A stretch of DNA of 20,299 bases from JACKCP01 sp050253255 (lineage in GTDB: Bacteria; Desulfobacterota; Desulfobacteria; Desulfobacterales; JACKCP01). This document shows, piece by piece, positions 7,162 through 14,181 of this stretch. Positions within the stretch are counted from its first letter, which is position 1. Each line of letters opens with the position of its first letter. The translations under genes and the position numbers were made by a program. The stretch lies in contig JBFWJK010000038.1 in the NCBI GenBank assembly GCA_050253255.1, positions 1 through 20,299 of the forward strand, in the 5' to 3' direction. The notes below the pieces were generated by a model that was not told where the DNA came from, did not search any database, and saw nothing but the letters and a program-made list of their open reading frames with translations.

Positions 7162-8346
7162 TTATACTCTTTCAAATATTGCTGCAGCACCCATACCGCC
7201 ACCGATACACATTGAAACGATACCATATTTTCCACCGGTACGCTCAAGCTGTGCAAGAAGTGTAGCAGTAAGTTTTGCACCAGTACATCCAAGAGGATGG
7301 CCAAGAGCAATAGCTCCACCACATACGTTAACTTTATCCATCATTGGGGTTCCCCACATTCCAAGCTCTTTACAGCAGTGGATTGCCTGAGAAGCGAAAG
7401 CTTCGTTGATTTCGAAAAGATCGATATCTTCAAGCTTAAGACCAGCCTGCTTAAGAACCTTAGGAATAGCATATTTAGGACCAACGCCCATTTCTTCTGA
7501 TTTACATCCTGCAACTGCATAGCTTACTATTTTTGCAATCGGCTTAAGACCAAGACGATCACATGCTTCTTTTGAAGCGATAAGAGTAGCAGCAGCACCG
7601 TCAGTTGTCTGAGAAGAGTTAGCAGCTGTAACCTGTCCGCCAGCCTTGAAAGGAGAACCAAGTCTTCCGATACCTTCAGCTGTTGTACCTTCACGAACAC
7701 CGTCGTCAGCATCAATCATTTTGGTTTCTATTTTATAAGAACCGTCAGCCTGCTTTACATAGTATGTTGCAGGTGTAGGAACTATTTCTGTAAAATAACC
7801 GTTTTTCTGAGCTGCAGCAGCTTTTGCATGTGTGTTAGCAGCAAATTCATCCATTTCCTGACGTGATACATTGTACCATGCAGCAACGTTTTCAGCTGTA
7901 ACACCCATTGAAATGTACATCTCTGCATTTGTCTTTGCAAATTCAGGATGAGGACGTGGGCAGTTTCCGCCCATTGGAACGAAAGTCATTGACTCAAGAC
8001 CGCCGCCCATTGTCATTTCTGACCAGCCGGCCTGAACTCTTAGTGATGCAAGAGCGATAGCTTCAAGACCAGAAGAGCAGAAACGGTTAACTGTTGCACC
8101 AGATACTTCGTTTGGGAAACCAGCCATTTTTGCAGCAATACGGCCGATGTTAAGTCCCTGCTCAGCTTCCGGGAAAGCACAGCCGATCATGCAGTCGTCG
8201 ATCTCAATAGGATCAACGCCAACTTTCTCAACACATGCCTTCATGATGTGGGAAAGAAGATTCTCAGGTCTTGTTTCCCTGAAAGCACCCCTGCGGTTTT
8301 TACATCCAGGGGTTCTAACGGATGATACTATATATGCGTCTCTCAT
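7162..8346 (-). CDS. fadA: Acetyl-CoA acyltransferase (3-ketoacyl-CoA thiolase)
   Basis: This cytoplasmic thiolase cleaves 3-ketoacyl-CoA with CoA to acetyl-CoA and a shortened acyl-CoA, the last step of a beta-oxidation cycle. The length of 394 residues is normal. The nucleophile Cys90 is in NRFCSSGLEA (87-96); INEAFA (313-318), His350 in GHPLGCTGA (349-357) and the acid/base Cys380 in SMCIGGGMGAA (378-388) complete the active site. The N-terminal VRTP (10-13) is the usual thiolase motif. ATG at 8346 follows a perfect AGGAGG six bases upstream. It is the second gene of the operon, 52 bases after fadN, and is closed by the terminator at 7088-7122. The partner enzyme and gene order point to the fatty-acid degradation type rather than a biosynthetic acetoacetyl-CoA thiolase; both would look similar at motif level. 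All catalytic residues are intact. Confidence 0.95.
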   Translation of the reverse strand: MRDAYIVSSVRTPGCKNRRGAFRETRPENLLSHIMKACVEKVGVDPIEIDDCMIGCAFPEAEQGLNIGRIAAKMAGFPNEVSGATVNRFCSSGLEAIALASLRVQAGWSEMTMGGGLESMTFVPMGGNCPRPHPEFAKTNAEMYISMGVTAENVAAWYNVSRQEMDEFAANTHAKAAAAQKNGYFTEIVPTPATYYVKQADGSYKIETKMIDADDGVREGTTAEGIGRLGSPFKAGGQVTAANSSQTTDGAAATLIASKEACDRLGLKPIAKIVSYAVAGCKSEEMGVGPKYAIPKVLKQAGLKLEDIDLFEINEAFASQAIHCCKELGMWGTPMMDKVNVCGGAIALGHPLGCTGAKLTATLLAQLERTGGKYGIVSMCIGGGMGAAAIFERV

Positions 8347-8398
8347 TTATATCCTCCTAAAAAACGTTAAATATTCTTTCTTTAATTATTAGCCGGTA

Positions 8399-10810
8399 TT
8401 AGTTGCGTAGAGGCTTGTTTGTCTTAAGCATGTGATCAATACGTGCAAGAGTCTTTTCTTCTTTACAGAAGTCAACAAATGCTTCACGCTCAAGTCTAAG
8501 TACATGTTCTTCAGAAACTTTTGTTCCGTACTTAACATCACCACCAGCAATAACATAAGCAATACGCTTTGCAAGGAATGCATCGTATTCACTCATGAAA
8601 AGACCGTTAGCCATATTGTAAAGTTCAGCAGTAACCATACCTGTACCAGAGATACCAGCAACAGGAATGTCTTTCTTCATTGGAGGAGTCCAGCCTGCAT
8701 CAGCCATTATAAGAGCTTCTTTCTTGGCTTCGCCGATAAGAAGGTCACGGTTGAATACAATTCTGTCTTTCCATGGATGAAGAAGACCGATGCTTACAGC
8801 CTGAGCAGCTGACATTGAAACTTTTGCCATACCGATTGCCATGAAAGCATCAATATAAATTTTTGTAAGGTCAAGGCTTGCAGCTGTTCCTGCAGGAAGA
8901 GCTTCAACCATTTTTCTGTAAAGGTTAGTACAACCACCGCCAGCAGGAAGAAGACCAACACCTATTTCAACAAGACCCATGAAAAGTTCTGAATGAGCAA
9001 CTATTTTGTTTGCACCAAGACATGTTTCGCATCCGCCGCCAAGAGTCATTCCGTAAGGAGCTGCGATAACAGGAATTGAAGAGTATTTTGATCTTAGTGT
9101 TGTTTCATGTGCAAGTGCAATGAAGCTGTCGATTTCGCTCCACTTTTTGTCGTGGATAAGACCTGACACATATGAAAGGTCAGCACCAGCAGAGAAAGCA
9201 CCCGGCATACCGCCTGCCTGGTTACCGATTACAACACCTCTTGCGTTGTCATCAAGGAAATCCTGGCATTCGTTCATAAATTCAATGATGCCGCGGTTAA
9301 GAGCATTCATTTTTGTATGGAATTCGATGCAGTAAATGTCATCGCCAAGGTCGATAAGAGAAGCAGATGGACATGTCTTAACAACTTTATTGTCTGCTTT
9401 GATTGCTGCAAGAGAAAGAGCATTTTCGTTTGCAGGAATATCTTTGTAGGAACCTGATGCGAAATCAAAGTACTGACGCTTGCCGTCAACCATTTTATAG
9501 AAAGTTGCATTTCCTGCTGCAAGCATAGCTTTAACTTTTTCAGATACAGGAAGACCTTCTTTTTCCATTCTTTCAACAGACTCTTTAACGCCTATTGCAT
9601 CCCAGGATTCAAATGGTCCAAGTTCCCATCCGTAACCCCACTTCATAGCGTTGTCGATTTCTACAAGGCTGTCTGCGATTTCAGGAATTCTGTTTGCTGA
9701 GTATGTAAGTGCGCTTGCTGTACATTCCCAAGCAAATTTTGCGCCTTCGTCATCACCCCAGATAACAGTTTTAATTTTTTCTTCAAGAGTTTCTTTTTTC
9801 TTAGCTTCATCAAGACATGGGAAAGAAGGCTTGTCAAATGCTTCATATTCACCTGTAACAGGATTAAGCTGAAGCTTGAATCTCTTACCGTTTTCGTCTT
9901 TACCTTTTTTGTAGAAACCCTGCTTTGTTTTGTCGCCAAGCTTACCGTCTGCAACAAGTTTTTTAACGTAATCAGGAATTTTTACAGTCTCTTTCATTTC
10001 GTCATCAGGACAAAGGTTGTAAGAGTTGTCTGCAACATGAACCATTGTGTCAAGACCAACAAGGTCAGCAGTACCGAAAATAGCAGTTCTTGGACGGCCC
10101 ATTGCAGGTCCGAAAAGTGCGTCTGCCTGAGATACTGAAATTTTACCGTCAGCAATAGCCTGCATAACTTTACCGATTCCCTGGATACCAATACGGTTAC
10201 CGATGAAGTTAGGTGTGTCTTTTGCCCAAACAATACCTTTACCAAGAACAACTTCACCAAACCATGCCATGAAATCAAGAACTTCTTTGTCTGTCTGTGC
10301 ATCAGGAATAAGTTCAAGAAGATGCATGTAGCGGACAGGGTTGAAGAAGTGTGTTCCCATGAAATGCTTTTTGAAGCTGTCGCTTCTTCCTTCGCTGATC
10401 TGAGCAAGAGGAATACCTGAAGTGTTAGAAGAGATTATTGAATTCGCGCTTCTTACACCGTCAATTCTTTCGAAAAGTTTTCTTTTGATGTCAAGATTTT
10501 CAACAACAACTTCGCAGATCCAGTCGCAGTCTGCAAGCTTGTCGAAATCATCTTCAAGGTTACCGGTAGAAATAAGCGCTGCATCTTTTTTAGACATGAT
10601 TAGAGCAGGCTTGTTCTTTAGAGTTGCCTGAAGTCCTGCTTCTACAATCCTGTTTCTTGCTGCAGGATCATTTTTTTCTTCATCTTTAAGGTCGAAAGGT
10701 ACGATATCAAGAAGCAGTGTAGGAACTCCAGCACTTGCAAGCAAAGCAGCAATGCCACCACCCATGATACCAGAACCGATTACAGCGGCCTTCCGGATTT
10801 TTCTGGTCAT
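8399..10810 (-). CDS. fadN: Fused 3-hydroxyacyl-CoA dehydrogenase / enoyl-CoA hydratase (FadN type)
   Basis: This 803-residue cytoplasmic enzyme carries out the hydration and NAD-linked oxidation steps of beta-oxidation. The dehydrogenase half comes first: dinucleotide motif GSGIMGGGIA (12-21), SSNTSG (127-132), catalytic His154 in GTHFFNP (152-158) with Glu166 in LLELIP, and Asn205 in DTPNFIGNR. A second dehydrogenase C-terminal region extends to about 430. The crotonase half is C-terminal: HTKMNAL (498-504), the oxyanion stretch AFSAGADLS (538-546), Glu595 in GGGCE and Glu615 in LVEIGVGLLPAGGG (613-626). This order (dehydrogenase then hydratase) is that of Bacillus FadN, opposite to Escherichia FadB. 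The order fadN-fadA equals that of the Bacillus fadNAE operon; no acyl-CoA dehydrogenase gene follows here. ATG at 10810 has AGGAGG six bases upstream, in the 12-base string TTTTTTAGGAGG also found before fadA. Confidence 0.95.
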   Translation of the reverse strand: MTRKIRKAAVIGSGIMGGGIAALLASAGVPTLLLDIVPFDLKDEEKNDPAARNRIVEAGLQATLKNKPALIMSKKDAALISTGNLEDDFDKLADCDWICEVVVENLDIKRKLFERIDGVRSANSIISSNTSGIPLAQISEGRSDSFKKHFMGTHFFNPVRYMHLLELIPDAQTDKEVLDFMAWFGEVVLGKGIVWAKDTPNFIGNRIGIQGIGKVMQAIADGKISVSQADALFGPAMGRPRTAIFGTADLVGLDTMVHVADNSYNLCPDDEMKETVKIPDYVKKLVADGKLGDKTKQGFYKKGKDENGKRFKLQLNPVTGEYEAFDKPSFPCLDEAKKKETLEEKIKTVIWGDDEGAKFAWECTASALTYSANRIPEIADSLVEIDNAMKWGYGWELGPFESWDAIGVKESVERMEKEGLPVSEKVKAMLAAGNATFYKMVDGKRQYFDFASGSYKDIPANENALSLAAIKADNKVVKTCPSASLIDLGDDIYCIEFHTKMNALNRGIIEFMNECQDFLDDNARGVVIGNQAGGMPGAFSAGADLSYVSGLIHDKKWSEIDSFIALAHETTLRSKYSSIPVIAAPYGMTLGGGCETCLGANKIVAHSELFMGLVEIGVGLLPAGGGCTNLYRKMVEALPAGTAASLDLTKIYIDAFMAIGMAKVSMSAAQAVSIGLLHPWKDRIVFNRDLLIGEAKKEALIMADAGWTPPMKKDIPVAGISGTGMVTAELYNMANGLFMSEYDAFLAKRIAYVIAGGDVKYGTKVSEEHVLRLEREAFVDFCKEEKTLARIDHMLKTNKPLRN

Positions 10811-10881
10811 ATTTTACCTCCTAAAAAATATATGAATGTTAAAAAACGGGAAACCAGATATAAAATGAAATCTTTAATGTC

Positions 10882-10909
10882 ATTAACAAAGAGATTATTT
10901 AAATGTCAA
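10882..10909 (-). promoter_or_regulatory. Likely sigma70-type promoter of fadN-fadA
   Basis: A perfect TTGACA (10904-10909, minus strand) is followed after 16 bases by GTTAAT (10882-10887), four of six -10 matches. Start of transcription would be near 10875, giving a leader of about 65 bases. It is the best promoter-like pair in the window. Confidence 0.6.
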
Positions 10910-10925
10910 GAAAAAACACCATTCA

Positions 10926-10945
10926 GTTTTAGGCGTACCTAAAAC
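10926..10945. promoter_or_regulatory. Candidate operator: perfect 8-4-8 palindrome upstream of the fad promoter
   Basis: GTTTTAGG-CGTA-CCTAAAAC is a perfect inverted repeat with 8-base arms. Its centre lies about 60 bases before the predicted fadN transcription start, 16 bases beyond the -35 element. The stem lacks a T-tract and lies 66 bases after the stop of the upstream gene, so it is not a good terminator. The geometry suits a dimeric regulator, perhaps an activator or an upstream repressor site; which protein binds is unknown. Confidence 0.5.
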
Positions 10946-11010
10946 ATAATTATCTCTTTATTTTCAACTACTTATATCAAAATCCCCAACTTTTTGGTGC
11001 CTTTTTTATA

Positions 11011-11418
11011 CTATTTTTCTTCGTTTTGTTCAGTCATTTCAAGCTCTATATCATCAAGAGCCTCCATCGCCTCATTCATATCGTCAAAAATGAGTGCGTT
11101 ATACCCGACTTCTTTCTCAGCTTCCTGCATAGCCGCAAAAAGCCAGACCTGAGGGTCGACTACCCTTATAACCTCGCTTGCTCCCATTTCATAGAGTTTT
11201 TTCTGAACTTTTGTTATTTCAGATACATTGGCTGAAACTATTTCTCCGCTGTTTTTCATTTTGAAATTTCTCAAATCAGAAAAAACAGTAAACCCTTTTT
11301 TCAGTTTCGCAGCCTCTCTAAGAACATCCTCAGCAAAATCCATGTAGTCATCAATAGTAACCTCTCCGTACTCTATGACTAATCGATTTTTCTCAGGATC
11401 TGCATAAACATCATTCAT
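11011..11418 (-). CDS. Small STAS/SpoIIAA-like protein of unknown function
   Basis: This is a soluble acidic protein of 135 residues. I place the start at ATG 11418 (MNDVYADPEKNRL...) because GGAGGAG lies nine bases before it; an in-frame TTG six codons upstream overlaps that ribosome binding site and is unlikely to be used. The predicted pattern is strand (NRLVIEYGE), helix (DDYMDFAEDVLREAAKL), strand (FTVFSDLRNF), helix, strand (SEVIRVVD), helix (WLFAAMQEAEKEV), strand (YNALIFDD), helix. That alternation and the SDLRNF strand end resemble SpoIIAA-like / STAS-type domains, but I do not recognise the exact family and there is no canonical DSxG phosphorylation motif. The tail is acidic (ELEMTEQNEEK). 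It stands between ssb (143 bases upstream) and the fad operon, with no partner kinase or sigma regulator in view. Existence of the gene is likely; the fold is tentative. Confidence 0.75.
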   Translation of the reverse strand: MNDVYADPEKNRLVIEYGEVTIDDYMDFAEDVLREAAKLKKGFTVFSDLRNFKMKNSGEIVSANVSEITKVQKKLYEMGASEVIRVVDPQVWLFAAMQEAEKEVGYNALIFDDMNEAMEALDDIELEMTEQNEEK

Positions 11419-11561
11419 AACCCGTTTCTCCTCCAAAAAATTTTTACCTGCCGGATCAACAAACCTTAACCCCGATTAAATCTGATACATAAAACATACT
11501 CCATTAAAGAAGCATGAAAAAACTTTAACAGAATTTATTCAAACTCAAGATTTAATGACGA

Positions 11562-12050
11562 CTAAAAAGGAATATCATCATCTTCTCCGCCCGGATTACC
11601 GCCGGAAAAGCTGTCAAAACCATCATTGCCGTAAGCCGGCTGAGACTGGCGGTAGTCACCGCCCGGCTGAGGAGCCTCATACTGTCCCGGCGGTGAGTAT
11701 GCCGGGCCGTCATTTCTTGGTGCAGAATCAAGCATATTTAGATCATTTGCTACAATTTCTGTGATATAATGGACAGCACCGTTCTTTTCATAGGATCTGG
11801 TCTGAATCTTACCTTCTATATAAACCTTGCTCCCTTTTTTCAAATATCTGGCGCAAACTTCTGCAAGGCCTCTGAAAACAACAATTCTGTGCCATTCTGT
11901 CTTTTCTCTTTTTTCTCCTGTATTCCTGTCTTTCCAGGTTTCACTGGTGGCTATTGAAAAGCTGCACACAGGATTTCCGTCCTGGGTATACCTCATTTCG
12001 GGATCACGGCCAAGATTACCCACAAGTATAGCCTTGTTAACTCCACTCAT
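11562..12050 (-). CDS. ssb: Single-stranded DNA-binding protein
   Basis: This is the 162-residue SSB that coats single-stranded DNA as a tetramer in replication, recombination and repair. The OB fold occupies about residues 1-110, starting VNKAILVGNLGRDPEMRYTQ with WHRIVVFRGLAEVCARYLKKGSKVY in the middle (cited as family landmarks in parts: WHRIVVFRGLAE, YLKKGSKVYIEG). A Gly/Pro/Gln-rich linker (about 115-150) leads to the acidic tip DDDIPF, which recruits partner proteins. ATG at 12050 is chosen because it gives the conserved N-terminus MSGVNKAILVGNLG. The AAGGG ribosome binding site eight bases upstream lies inside a possible A7/T7 hairpin. Nothing in the gene looks damaged. Its neighbours are not replication genes, so it appears to be transcribed on its own, perhaps with the small gene downstream. 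Confidence 0.97.
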   Translation of the reverse strand: MSGVNKAILVGNLGRDPEMRYTQDGNPVCSFSIATSETWKDRNTGEKREKTEWHRIVVFRGLAEVCARYLKKGSKVYIEGKIQTRSYEKNGAVHYITEIVANDLNMLDSAPRNDGPAYSPPGQYEAPQPGGDYRQSQPAYGNDGFDSFSGGNPGGEDDDIPF

Positions 12051-12074
12051 AAAAAAAGCCCTTTCGGTTTTTTT
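12051..12074 (-). promoter_or_regulatory. Possible hairpin hiding the ssb ribosome binding site
   Basis: On the minus strand seven A (12074-12068), CC, the tetraloop sequence GAAA, GG, a two-base bulge GC and seven T (12057-12051) can fold into one stem that includes the AAGGG ribosome binding site and ends right at the ATG. Pairing is mostly A-U, so stability is low. It could tune ssb translation. Read on the plus strand the same bases resemble a weak terminator. Confidence 0.3.
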
Positions 12075-12243
12075 AAAAAAGATTAAAAGACTCTTAAAGA
12101 AAGATTAAATTATTCACTTATCACAATAATCCAGACAGAGCAAAGACATATTTTTACATATTTCCTCAATGACCCGGAATCATTATTTTATAACCAATAC
12201 AGCAGTCTCCAACCCTGCTCCACACCATAAAAAAACTATCTGC

Positions 12244-13920
12244 TCAGGGAGAAGAAACAAATGTTTTTGCAATATTTGAAGTATATACAATCACCTGATT
12301 CAAGATATTCATAAGCTCCATATGAACCTCATGGGTCTCAATCGACTCTTCCCTCCTGCATACAATTCTTTCCAGATGCCTGACTCTGTACTGGAGTTCC
12401 AGATCAAGGTATTTTCTTTCCTTTGTCATAATTTTCGCTGCCTTTGAAAGATCTTTTTCATCAAAAGCCTCTTTTAAAAGAGAGATCTGACTTACAGCCT
12501 TGCTGTGATAAATCTCAAGCTCTTCTCTTCCTTCAGCGGAAAAATCAATATTCAAAGCCTTTTTCTTTCCAAGAAGATTTAAAAAATTACGTTCTATCAA
12601 ATCGCCGATACTCTCAAGATCCTTAACAATTGAAATCATCGAATAAATTCTGTGCTGATCGTCCTTGGAAACACTTTCTCTTGCAACCTGAAAAAGATAG
12701 TCACTTATCTTTTTTTCGAGAAAATCTATCTCTCTTTCTCTCAGCCTGACCCCTTCTTCCAGACTTCGCCCCGGAAACCTTCTGTCTTCTTCATTCTTAT
12801 ATTTTCCTGAAAAAGGCATAGCCGCAATAATAAGCATCTCTCTGACTGTGGAAGCCATTCTTCCGATTTCTTTCCTTGAAAGATAAACAGCCACATCGGC
12901 CGCAACAATTTTTGTATCATCAAGATATGTCAGAAACAGAATTTTTTCCTCATCAGGCTCCGGAACATCTGGAAAAATTTTTTCAATCATTTTTGCAAAA
13001 GGTCTCGTCAAAGGGAGAAAAACAATCCCCACAAAAAGATTAAAAAATGTATGGGCATTGGCTATCTGCCGTTCCACCCCGGAACCGAGATATTTCCCTG
13101 AAAAAATAACAGCTTCTATAAAAAAGCCCAGAACAGGCAAAATCAGAATCACCCCTGATATCTTGAACAGGATATGAGACAAAGCCACTCTTTTAGCATT
13201 TTTTGCAGCTCCTGCTCCTGCTATGACTGCAGTTGCGCAAGTGCCTATATTTGAACCAAGAACCACAGGAACAGCCTGATAAAATTCAATGAGTCCATGC
13301 CCGGCAAGAACCATCAGTATACCTGTAAGTGCATTGCTGCTCTGAATAACAGCTGTAATGACAAGCCCTGCAGCAACACCAGTATAGGGATTGGAAAGAT
13401 TTTCAAGAACATTTGTAAGCTCCGGCAGTTCGCGAAGAGGCTCTACAGCATAACCCATAAGCTCCATTCCGTAAAAAAGAAGACCAAAACCTATAAGGGC
13501 ATCTCCCCAGCTTTTCATGGAATCGCTTCCTGAAAAAAAACGTATTCCAAAGCCTGCAACAACAAAAAAAAGAGAATAATCAAGGATTTTAAACGCTATA
13601 AGCTGGGTCGTAACCGTTGCGCCTATGTTTGCCCCAAGTATTATGGGCAGAGTACTTGCAAAAGTCATAAGCCCTGCCTGGACAAAACCGACAAGCATAA
13701 CCGTTGTTGCACTGCTAGACTGAAGAATTGTTGTAACCGCACCTCCGGACAGAAAACCCTTGACGCTGCTCTGGGAAATTCCTGAAAGAAGACGTCTCAG
13801 CTCATCTCCCGCAGCTTTTTTAAGACTCTGGCTCATCATATCAAGTCCGAAAAGAAAAAAAGAAAGGCCTCCCAGAAGAAACATTGAAAACTTTACAAAA
13901 TCAAAACCTGAATCCAGCAT
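12244..13920 (-). CDS. Na+/phosphate cotransporter family protein with C-terminal PhoU-like domain
   Basis: This is a 558-residue inner-membrane protein, normal for bacterial NptA-PhoU fusions. The two inverted PNaS repeats are clear: QSSSATT (67-73) with GANIGATVTT (96-105), and QSSNALTG (193-200) with GSNIGTCATA (222-231). The QSSS-type motifs form the phosphate and sodium site in SLC34 carriers; the second one here has Asn and Leu where Ser and Ala are common. After the last membrane segment (about 295-305) a helical cytoplasmic part (about 340-550) resembles PhoU, with charged stretches such as REREIDFLEKKISDYL and IVKDLESIGDLIERN. It probably imports phosphate with sodium; the PhoU part is thought to sense or gate (family knowledge). 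ATG at 13920 has only a weak GGAAAG upstream. The gene is divergent from the methyltransferase at 14182; a 261-base region separates them. Confidence 0.9.
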   Translation of the reverse strand: MLDSGFDFVKFSMFLLGGLSFFLFGLDMMSQSLKKAAGDELRRLLSGISQSSVKGFLSGGAVTTILQSSSATTVMLVGFVQAGLMTFASTLPIILGANIGATVTTQLIAFKILDYSLFFVVAGFGIRFFSGSDSMKSWGDALIGFGLLFYGMELMGYAVEPLRELPELTNVLENLSNPYTGVAAGLVITAVIQSSNALTGILMVLAGHGLIEFYQAVPVVLGSNIGTCATAVIAGAGAAKNAKRVALSHILFKISGVILILPVLGFFIEAVIFSGKYLGSGVERQIANAHTFFNLFVGIVFLPLTRPFAKMIEKIFPDVPEPDEEKILFLTYLDDTKIVAADVAVYLSRKEIGRMASTVREMLIIAAMPFSGKYKNEEDRRFPGRSLEEGVRLREREIDFLEKKISDYLFQVARESVSKDDQHRIYSMISIVKDLESIGDLIERNFLNLLGKKKALNIDFSAEGREELEIYHSKAVSQISLLKEAFDEKDLSKAAKIMTKERKYLDLELQYRVRHLERIVCRREESIETHEVHMELMNILNQVIVYTSNIAKTFVSSP

Positions 13921-14125
13921 ATAAATTTATCTTTCCATGTCATACTTTTTCATTTAATAAACCCTTTGGCAGAACTTAAAAGCAGTTCATTCCGGTTTAA
14001 ACAACAAAAACAGATAGAATTTTTAAAAAATTTTAAATCAACAATAAAGTTTGACTTTAGTTAAACATTTTTTTTTTGCAAGAAATAATTTACCTTAAAA
14101 TTAAGAATCAAACATATTATCAAAA

Positions 14126-14139
14126 ATCCGGAATCCGGA
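14126..14139. repeat. Tandem 7-base repeat in the divergent intergenic region
   Basis: ATCCGGA occurs twice head to tail (14126-14132, 14133-14139) in the otherwise AT-rich 261-base region between the divergent starts at 13920 and 14182. Each unit contains the palindrome TCCGGA. It could be a regulator site for either gene; I could not place a convincing -10/-35 pair nearby. Confidence 0.3.
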
Positions 14140-14181
14140 AACATTAAATATATAAAGATATATCAAAAAAAGGGCCCTAAA

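Noticed and set aside
8432..8812. 126-codon open frame antisense to the 3' end of fadN
   Set aside because: It lies wholly inside a well-conserved coding sequence, has no family resemblance, and no ribosome binding site. It is a by-product of the codon bias on the other strand.
9994..10407. 137-codon open frame in another reading frame within fadN
   Set aside because: The same-strand fadN frame encodes intact catalytic motifs here; the alternative product is low-complexity (Leu/Ser/Thr-rich) and unlike any protein family.
11419..11436. Longer start (TTG at 11436) for the small STAS-like gene
   Set aside because: The TTG overlaps the GGAGGAG ribosome binding site that serves the ATG at 11418, so the shorter form is preferred.
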